From: JASLDZ01 sp038226305
Lineage (GTDB): Bacteria; Pseudomonadota; Alphaproteobacteria; Caulobacterales; Caulobacteraceae
Direction: 5' to 3'
Assembly (NCBI GenBank): GCA_038226305.1
Contig: JBBRQN010000007.1
Span: 74,251 to 138,250, forward strand
Length of the DNA stretch: 64,000 nt
Shown: positions 58,775-64,000 of the stretch, piece by piece
Position numbering within the stretch: the stretch's first letter is position 1
How the letters are laid out: every line of letters begins with the position of its first letter
Position numbers and translations under genes: made by a program
The notes under the pieces: model-generated
Databases searched by the model: none
The model's input: only the letters and a program-made list of their open reading frames with translations
What the model was told of the DNA's origin: nothing

Positions 58775-59754
58775 TTCGCGGGGCTCACCACCAGAACCGC
58801 GAAGGTGCCGGGCAGGAGCGGCGCGCGGCCACCGGCGGCCGGCGCGGGTCCGTACTGGGCCGAGGGCAGGTAGGCCGTGCCGGTCTTCTCATCGAGCGCG
58901 ATCGTGCGGGCGCCCTTGGTGGTGGTCGCCACCGAAATCACCTCGGGCTTGGGCGACAGGTGGATCACCGACAGGGCACCGTCTCCCCCCGTGGGGATCA
59001 GCACCAGGCCGCGGGCCTCGTCCATCGCCGCGCCGTCGGGCCGGGGGCCGATCTTGAGCGTCGCGACGAGCTTGCCGTCGGGGGCGGAGACCATCGCCAC
59101 GCCGTTGCCGCAGGCCGAGACGATCAGCTTCGCCTTCATCGAATAGGCGATGCCGGTGGGGCCGTCGCAGCCGGTCAGCGGGAAGGTGGAGACGAGCTTG
59201 CGGGTGCGGGTGTCGATCACCGCCACCTCGTTCTTGTCCTCGATGTTGAGGTAGATGCGGCCCTTGCCGTCGGCTGCGCCCAGCTCCAGCGCACCGGGGA
59301 TGGCGACCGTGTCGATCACCTTGGCCGTCGCGGGGTCGATCACGCTGGCCTCGTGCGAGCCGGGGTTGAACACCCAGGCCGTCTTGGTCACCGGGTCCCA
59401 GCTCATGGCGTCGGGGTTCTTGCCGACGGGAATGGTGGCGACCACCTCGCCGGTGGCGCCCTTGAACAAAGTGGCGGTGCCCACGCCGCCGCTCGTGGCC
59501 AGCACGAGGTCGCCGCCGGGGATCGCCAGGATGCCGTGGCCGCCGGAGAGCACGACCAGGCTCGGCGTCATCGCCTTGCTCGCCAGATCGACAGACATCA
59601 CCGCCTTGGACCGCGCCACATACAGCCGTCCGTTGGCGACGGCGGCCAGGTCCCAACCCCCGTCCGGCCCGGCGATGCGGTCGCTCACCGTGTAGGTCGG
59701 GGCTGCGGTCGCCGTGGCGAGCGCGAGGGCGGCGAGGGCCATGGTCAGGGGCAA
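58771..59754 (-). CDS. Secreted YncE-like beta-propeller protein
   Basis: A 327-residue exported protein: the signal is MPLTMALAALALATATAAP. The body contains about seven repeats of the V-x-x-P-x-x-x-x-D-x-x-T pattern, e.g. EVVATIPVGKNPDAMSWDP, SHEASVIDPATAKVIDTVAI and NEVAVIDTRTRKLVSTFPL, as in YVTN/YncE propellers. Two cysteines (TGCDG, SACGNG) may pair. It overlaps the DUF347 gene (ATGA) and may be its periplasmic partner. No cofactor motif is visible. Confidence 0.8.
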   Translation of the reverse strand: MPLTMALAALALATATAAPTYTVSDRIAGPDGGWDLAAVANGRLYVARSKAVMSVDLASKAMTPSLVVLSGGHGILAIPGGDLVLATSGGVGTATLFKGATGEVVATIPVGKNPDAMSWDPVTKTAWVFNPGSHEASVIDPATAKVIDTVAIPGALELGAADGKGRIYLNIEDKNEVAVIDTRTRKLVSTFPLTGCDGPTGIAYSMKAKLIVSACGNGVAMVSAPDGKLVATLKIGPRPDGAAMDEARGLVLIPTGGDGALSVIHLSPKPEVISVATTTKGARTIALDEKTGTAYLPSAQYGPAPAAGGRAPLLPGTFAVLVVSPAK

Positions 59755-59875
59755 GCGGATGTCTCCGGGACAGGAAGCGGGGGGCGCGCGCTATAACCTT
59801 TCATGATCGCGGCGCAGGCGAAAGTGCCGGTCGAGACGCCTTGCGGGGCGTCGGAAAGTTTCAGACGATCAGCCC

Positions 59876-60622
59876 ATGCACCGGCCCCGATTGTTCCTCG
59901 CCGCCCTGGCCTGTGCCGCCACGGCGCTGCCGCAGGCCGCGTTCGCCGGCCCCCCTTTCGCCACCGACGATCCCGTGCCCACCGATCTCGGCCACTGGGA
60001 GATCTACAATTTCGCCTCCCTCTCGCACCGGGTGGGCGAAACGGGCGGCGCGGCGGGGCTCGACCTGAACTACGGCGGGCTGAAAGACCTGCAGCTCACC
60101 GCCGTCTTCCCGCTGGCCTACGACCGGGCCGAGGGCGCGGGCCGGGCGGGGCTGGGCAACATCGAGCTCGCCGCCAAATACCGGGTGCTGCATCAGGTTG
60201 AGGGCACGGCCATCCCCGATGTGGCGCTGTTCCCCCGCGTCTTCGCCTCAACCGGGGGCAAGCGCTTCGGCACCGGGCGCACGAATCTGCTGCTGCCGGT
60301 GTGGCTGGGCAAGGATATCGGGCCGTGGTCGGTGTTCGGCGGCGGCGGCTACGACATCAACCCGGGGCCGGGACAGCGGAACTACTGGGTGTCCGGCGCC
60401 GGCGTCACGCGTGCCGTTTCCAAGCGGCTGACGCTGGGGGTGGAGGTCTATCACCACGGCCCGGACGCCGACGACGCGGGCGCGTTCACCGGCGTGAACC
60501 TGGGCGCGATCTACAGGCTGGGCGAGCACTGGTCGCTCCTGGCATCGGGCGGGCCGGGCATCCAGAACGCCCGCAGCGAAGGGCAGTACAGTCTCTACAC
60601 CGCGCTGAAGGCCGACTACTGA
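59876..60622 (+). CDS. Putative outer-membrane beta-barrel protein
   Basis: A 248-residue exported protein with signal MHRPRLFLAALACAATALP... cut near AFA/GP. GPPFATDDPVPTDLGHWEIYNF is the start of a family often annotated as transporter or phenol-degradation MetA-like proteins, and the rest alternates short polar and aromatic strands (LDLNYGGLKDLQLTAVFPLAY, GNIELAAKYRV). It ends with LYTALKADY, a barrel-like aromatic end. Function unknown. Confidence 0.72.
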   Translation: MHRPRLFLAALACAATALPQAAFAGPPFATDDPVPTDLGHWEIYNFASLSHRVGETGGAAGLDLNYGGLKDLQLTAVFPLAYDRAEGAGRAGLGNIELAAKYRVLHQVEGTAIPDVALFPRVFASTGGKRFGTGRTNLLLPVWLGKDIGPWSVFGGGGYDINPGPGQRNYWVSGAGVTRAVSKRLTLGVEVYHHGPDADDAGAFTGVNLGAIYRLGEHWSLLASGGPGIQNARSEGQYSLYTALKADY

Positions 60623-60625
60623 GGC

Positions 60626-61228
60626 TCAGGCGGGCCGTCGGCCGCGCATGGCCTGGGCGATGGTGCCGTCGTCCAGCCAGTCGAGATCGCCCCCCACGGG
60701 AACGCCGCGGGCGAGGCTGGTGACGCTGACCTGCGCGCCCATCAGGCGCTCGGCGATGTAGTGGGCGGTGGTCTGGCCGTCGACGGTGGCGGGCAGGGCC
60801 AGGATCACTTCTCGCACCTCGCCGCCCTGCGCCCGATCCACCAGGGGCGCGATGCGCAGGGCGTCGGGGCCTATGCCGTCCAGCGCCGACAGCAACCCGC
60901 CGAGCACGTGGTAGCGACCCTTGAACGCCCCCGCCCGCTCCATCGCCCACAGGGCGCCGGGCTCATCGACCACGCAGATCAGGGCCTGGTCGCGCAGGGG
61001 GTCGGCGCAGGTGGAGCAGGGGCTTTGCGTGTCGGGCGTGCCGCACACCTCGCAGGGGCGCACTTTGTCCGCCGCATCCGCCATCGCGGCGGCCAGGGGC
61101 ACGAGGAGCTGGTCGCGCCGCTTGAGAAGCTGCAACGCCGCCCGCCTCGCCGAACGGGGGCCGAGCCCCGGCAGCTTGCTCAAAAGCGCGATCAATCGCT
61201 CGATCTCGGGGCTGGCGGCGGCGGGCAT
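60626..61228 (-). CDS. recR: Recombination protein RecR
   Basis: A 200-residue DNA-repair protein. SKLPGLGPRSARRAALQLL is the helix-hairpin-helix, the zinc finger has Cys59, Cys62, Cys71 and Cys74 (CEVCGTPDTQSPCSTC), and the Toprim domain has VVDEPGALWAMERAGAFKG and EVREVILALPATVDGQTTA. It works with RecO and RecF in gap repair. Usually dnaX, ebfC and recR are adjacent; here two other genes lie between ebfC and recR. Confidence 0.97.
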   Translation of the reverse strand: MPAAASPEIERLIALLSKLPGLGPRSARRAALQLLKRRDQLLVPLAAAMADAADKVRPCEVCGTPDTQSPCSTCADPLRDQALICVVDEPGALWAMERAGAFKGRYHVLGGLLSALDGIGPDALRIAPLVDRAQGGEVREVILALPATVDGQTTAHYIAERLMGAQVSVTSLARGVPVGGDLDWLDDGTIAQAMRGRRPA

Positions 61229-61248
61229 GAAACTCGTAGGTAAGGCCG

Positions 61249-61692
61249 GTGAGCCCCAACGTCGACAACCCCCTTCGCCTTTCGCCCGTGACGCTCTGGC
61301 GCTACGCCGCCCTGGCCTGGGCGCTTCCGTGGGCGTTGAGCCTCCTCCTGCCCGCCGCGCACATGGCGGCCGCGCCTGCGGTGCCCGGCTGGAAGGTGCT
61401 CCTTGGCGGCTGGTCGGCGGGGCTCGTCATGCTCACCCTGTGGATGGCCAACCCGTTCGCGGTGGTGCTCGCGGGCTGGGTCGTGGGGCGACGGCGGCCG
61501 TTCAAGGGGCTGGGCCTCCTCACCTGCGCCCTCGGCCTCCTGTCGATCCCCGCCCTGTGGCCGATGACGGGGGTGGCGATCGGCTACTGGCTGTGGGTGG
61601 CGAGCTTCCTGCCCCTGGCCGTGGCCGATGCGCTGACGTTTCGCACGCCCGCGCCCGCGCCGTCCCCACCGGGGTCTGACGCGCTAGCGTGA
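61249..61692 (+). CDS. Small membrane protein, unknown
   Basis: A 147-residue protein with four hydrophobic helices (LWRYAALAWALPWALSLLL, WSAGLVMLTLWMANPFAVVL in parts, LGLLTCALGLLSIPALW, GYWLWVASFLPLAVADAL). Starts at GTG. I recognise no family. It is divergent from recR, 20 bases away, and overlaps the 3' end of the SPFH-tail gene by 9 bases. Confidence 0.65.
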   Translation: MSPNVDNPLRLSPVTLWRYAALAWALPWALSLLLPAAHMAAAPAVPGWKVLLGGWSAGLVMLTLWMANPFAVVLAGWVVGRRRPFKGLGLLTCALGLLSIPALWPMTGVAIGYWLWVASFLPLAVADALTFRTPAPAPSPPGSDALA

Positions 61693-62112
61693 CTTGGCGG
61701 CCGGGGTCGGCGTCATGGCCGGACGCTTGCCCGCTTCGAGGATGGGCAGGCCCGCTTCCGTGGGCAGGTAGATGATTTGGTGGCCGCCGTTCTGCGACGT
61801 CTCCTGCAGCATCTCGATATAGCGCCAGCGCAGGTATCCTTCCGGGCCGCCCAGGCTGTCGGCGATGATGCGGTTGGCCTGCGCCACGCCCTGCGCCCGG
61901 CGCACGTCGGTCTTGGCGTCGTAATCCGCGGCCTCGAACTTGGCCAAGGCCTCCTGAACACGCACCTGCCGGTTCTGCGTGGCGCGGGCCAGCTCGCCTT
62001 CGCCGTGCTTGGTCTGGGCGTAGACGTTGTACTGCGGCCCGCCGATCAGGAGGGCCAGGAGACCCACCGCGACGATCGCGGCGAGGAACATGATGGCGGG
62101 TGTGTTTCGCAT
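61684..62112 (-). CDS. Membrane protein resembling only the C-terminal part of SPFH/Band 7 proteins
   Basis: A 142-residue protein with an N-terminal helix (IMFLAAIVAVGLLALLIGG), a charged helical region (ARATQNRQVRVQEALAKFEA) and an end, ANRIIADSLGGPEGYLRWRY then IYLPTEAGLPIL, that matches the tail of prohibitin/stomatin-like proteins. The globular SPFH domain is absent. The ATG at 62112 follows GGGGAG. It sits just after ebfC on the same strand and may be cotranscribed with dnaX-ebfC. Function unknown. Confidence 0.7.
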   Translation of the reverse strand: MRNTPAIMFLAAIVAVGLLALLIGGPQYNVYAQTKHGEGELARATQNRQVRVQEALAKFEAADYDAKTDVRRAQGVAQANRIIADSLGGPEGYLRWRYIEMLQETSQNGGHQIIYLPTEAGLPILEAGKRPAMTPTPAAKSR

Positions 62113-62160
62113 TGTGTGGCTCCCCAAGCTTGGCCGATCATAGCGAGGGCGCGGCCGAGG

Positions 62161-62490
62161 TCACGAGAATCCGGGGAGGCCCCCGCCCATCAGCCCCGCC
62201 AGCGGGCCCATCGCCTGACCCATCAGCGACGCCGACGCCGCATCGAGCTTGGCCTTCGCGTCGGCGTGGGCGGCGGCGATCAGGTCCTGCAGCGTCTCCA
62301 CGTCGCCATCCGAGAGGAGGCTGGGGTCGATGCTCACCGCGGTCAGCGCGCCAGAGCCCTGAAGGCTGATCCGCACCAGTCCGCCGCCTGCCCGGCCCTC
62401 GACCACCGTGGCGGCCAGCTTCTCCTGCGCCTCGCCGAGCTTGGCCTGCATGGCCTGCGCCTGCTGCAGCATGCCGCCGAAATCGGTCAT
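62161..62490 (-). CDS. YbaB/EbfC nucleoid-associated protein
   Basis: A 109-residue DNA-binding protein. GGMLQQAQAMQAKLGEAQEKLAATVVEG and GGGLVRISLQGSGALTAVSIDPSLL (given in parts) are the YbaB/EbfC blocks, and the C-terminus is Gly/Met-rich as usual (GPLAGLMGGGLPGFS). It binds DNA as a dimer. It lies directly downstream of dnaX, the usual place. Confidence 0.93.
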   Translation of the reverse strand: MTDFGGMLQQAQAMQAKLGEAQEKLAATVVEGRAGGGLVRISLQGSGALTAVSIDPSLLSDGDVETLQDLIAAAHADAKAKLDAASASLMGQAMGPLAGLMGGGLPGFS

Positions 62491-62503
62491 CGCCCAAATC
62501 CCC

Positions 62504-64000
62504 TCAACGGATGTCATCCTCGTCCAGGCTGTCGAAGCCGGTGTCGATCTCATCCGGCAGGATGTCGCCCTCGTCGTCGGTCGCGACCACCGGCGGGGCC
62601 TCCAGCGCGGCCTGCACCCGGGGCTTCACCCGCACCTCCGACCCGGGAAACGCCTGCAGCAGCGCCTTCACGAAGGGGTCGGCCGAGACTTCGGCGCGGT
62701 ATTCGGCGTCTTCGCGACGGGTGCGTTCCCAGGCGGTCTCCTCGCCCGCGGCGTCCTCGCGCACGTCCATCATCCAGGGGCGGCCGGTCCACTCCTTGAG
62801 CTTCTGCGAGAGGCGGTGAGAGAGGTTCGGCGGGGCGCCGGCCACCAGCGACAGGGCGATCACCCCGCGCCCGCCCTCGTCGCGCAGGCTGATCGTCCGC
62901 ACGAACCGCTGCACGTCGGCGTGCAGAAGCGCGTCGCGACGCTCGGATATCAGCGTCAGCACGTCGGCGAAGCTCGCCAGGGTGGGCTGGGCGGCGGGGA
63001 TGGTCACGGGCGCGCGCTGGGCCTGGGGAGCGTAACTCGCCTGCGCGGAGCCGCCGCCTCCACCGGAAGCCGAGCGCATGGCGCCGCCCCCTCCGCCGCC
63101 GGTCGGGGCGGGAAGCGGCGTGCCGTCGCGCAGCATCTTCAGCGCCTCCTCCGGCCCCGGCAGGTCGGCGGCGTAGGTCAGGCGGATGATCGCCATCTCG
63201 ACGGCAGCGGCCGGATCGGGGGCGCGTCTCGTCTCGTCGTGAGCCTTGAGCAGCATCTGCCACAGGCGCGACAGGGTTCCGGCCGAAGCCTGCGCGCCCA
63301 CCGCCGCCAGCCGCGCGGCCTGCTCTTTCGGCAGTCCCAGCGCCTCCGGCCCGAGCGCCTTGGCGATGGCCGCCCCGTGGGCGTGCTCCAGAAGGTCGAG
63401 CATCACAACGATGGGGTCCGCCCCGAAGCCGTAGAGCGTGCGGAAGGTCGCCAGCGCCTCGGCGACCTCCCCCCGCATGAGCTGCTCGAACAGGCTGATC
63501 GTCTGCGCCCGGTCGGCCAGGCCCAGCATGTCGCGCACGGCCGAGGCCGGCACCGCCTCGCCCCCGTCGCCCTGCACGATGGCCTGGTCCAGCAGGCTGA
63601 GGGCGTCGCGCACCGAGCCTTCGGCGGCGCGGGCGATCAGGGCCATGCCCTCGTCCTCGACGGTGGCCCCTTCCTTGGCGGCGATCTTGGTCAGGTGCGA
63701 CTGCAACACGTCGGGCTCGACCCGGCGCAGGTCGAAGCGTTGGGTGCGGCTGAGGATGGTGACGGGCACCTTGCGGATCTCGGTGGTGGCGAAGATGAAC
63801 TTCGCGTGCGGCGGCGGCTCCTCCAGCGTCTTGAGGAGCGCGTTGAACGCCGCCGTCGAGAGCATGTGCACCTCGTCGATGACGTAGACCTTGTAGCGGG
63901 CCTCCACCGGCGCATAGCGCACGCTGTCCAGAAGCTCGCGCATCTCGTCGACCTTGGTGCGGGATGCGGCGTCCAGCTCCAGCACGTCCATGTGCCGGCC
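62504..64000 (-). CDS. dnaX: DNA polymerase III subunit gamma/tau (5' end missing)
   Basis: The visible 498 residues are the C-terminal part of DnaX; the Walker A region lies beyond base 64000. Seen are DVLELDAASRTKVDEMRELL, Walker B VYVIDEVHMLS, sensor-1 KFIFATTEIRKVP and sensor-2 GSVRDALSLLDQA. Then comes a domain III and a linker with two Gly tracts (PTGGGGGGAM, SGGGGGSAQ), then a tau-specific C-terminal region with FADVLTLISERRD and an acidic end. DnaX is the clamp-loader motor. In Caulobacter gamma is made by ClpXP trimming of tau, and the Gly tracts sit where such a stop would act. Confidence 0.95.
   Translation of the reverse strand, partial: GRHMDVLELDAASRTKVDEMRELLDSVRYAPVEARYKVYVIDEVHMLSTAAFNALLKTLEEPPPHAKFIFATTEIRKVPVTILSRTQRFDLRRVEPDVLQSHLTKIAAKEGATVEDEGMALIARAAEGSVRDALSLLDQAIVQGDGGEAVPASAVRDMLGLADRAQTISLFEQLMRGEVAEALATFRTLYGFGADPIVVMLDLLEHAHGAAIAKALGPEALGLPKEQAARLAAVGAQASAGTLSRLWQMLLKAHDETRRAPDPAAAVEMAIIRLTYAADLPGPEEALKMLRDGTPLPAPTGGGGGGAMRSASGGGGGSAQASYAPQAQRAPVTIPAAQPTLASFADVLTLISERRDALLHADVQRFVRTISLRDEGGRGVIALSLVAGAPPNLSHRLSQKLKEWTGRPWMMDVREDAAGEETAWERTRREDAEYRAEVSADPFVKALLQAFPGSEVRVKPRVQAALEAPPVVATDDEGDILPDEIDTGFDSLDEDDIR

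Overview
This 64 kb window is GC-rich and gene-dense, with no tRNA, rRNA, CRISPR array or insertion sequence visible. Gene content points to an alphaproteobacterium, most likely of the family Caulobacteraceae (Caulobacter, Phenylobacterium or Brevundimonas type). The main reasons are a pilA-cpaABCDEF-tadBC locus in the Caulobacter order, GANTC (CcrM-type) sites in the pilin promoter, an alphaproteobacterial ligase-associated Lhr-type helicase/PdeM pair, and a deoxyhypusine-synthase-like gene near a type III ornithine decarboxylase. The genus is an inference.

Region 1 (1-16.3 kb, + strand) is a surface-polysaccharide cluster. It holds a partial GT4 glycosyltransferase, a tandem GT2 protein, two SAM methyltransferases, a Wzm/Wzt-type ABC exporter, a UDP-glucose-dehydrogenase-like enzyme, a GDP-mannose 3,5-epimerase-like enzyme, a GT2 protein followed by a CgeB-like/GT2-like fusion that appears to be its paralogue, a FkbM methyltransferase, and Gmd plus GDP-L-fucose synthase. 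The genes are closely spaced and mostly overlap or nearly touch. Together they would make nucleotide sugars (GDP-L-fucose, perhaps GDP-L-galactose, a UDP-uronate), assemble a methylated glycan and export it. A Tat-type sulfatase on the other strand overlaps the last gene.

Region 2 (16.3-27.8 kb) is metabolic: the sulfatase, a deoxyhypusine-synthase-like enzyme, a PQQ/heme alcohol dehydrogenase with an Asp-x-Asp signature, a type III ornithine/lysine decarboxylase, a phnCDE phosphonate/phosphate importer preceded by a Pho-box-like direct repeat, a type II NADH dehydrogenase and a Bax-inhibitor-1 protein.

Region 3 (27.8-36.7 kb) contains ThpR, a CitE-like lyase, the ZapE ATPase, a small Cys-rich secreted protein, a double-DTG aspartic protease, the PdeM nuclease/Lhr-type helicase DNA-repair pair and an MFS transporter.

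Region 4 (36.7-49.1 kb) is the Tad/Flp pilus locus: two TadE-like minor pilins and a free-standing secretin N-domain protein on the - strand, then two tandem Flp pilins, CpaA to CpaF, TadB and TadC on the + strand, closed by a TadD-like TPR protein.

Region 5 (49.2-64 kb) is housekeeping and envelope: an M17 aminopeptidase, a membrane cytochrome c, KdsB, a GNAT acetyltransferase, a Tyr-rich secreted protein, an M23 peptidase, a histone-deacetylase-family protein, TrmD and L19, a DUF347 membrane protein overlapping a beta-propeller gene, a putative outer-membrane protein, RecR, a miniature SPFH-tail protein, YbaB/EbfC and the C-terminal part of DnaX. Dispersed palindromic repeats lie at about 21.2 and 57.9 kb.
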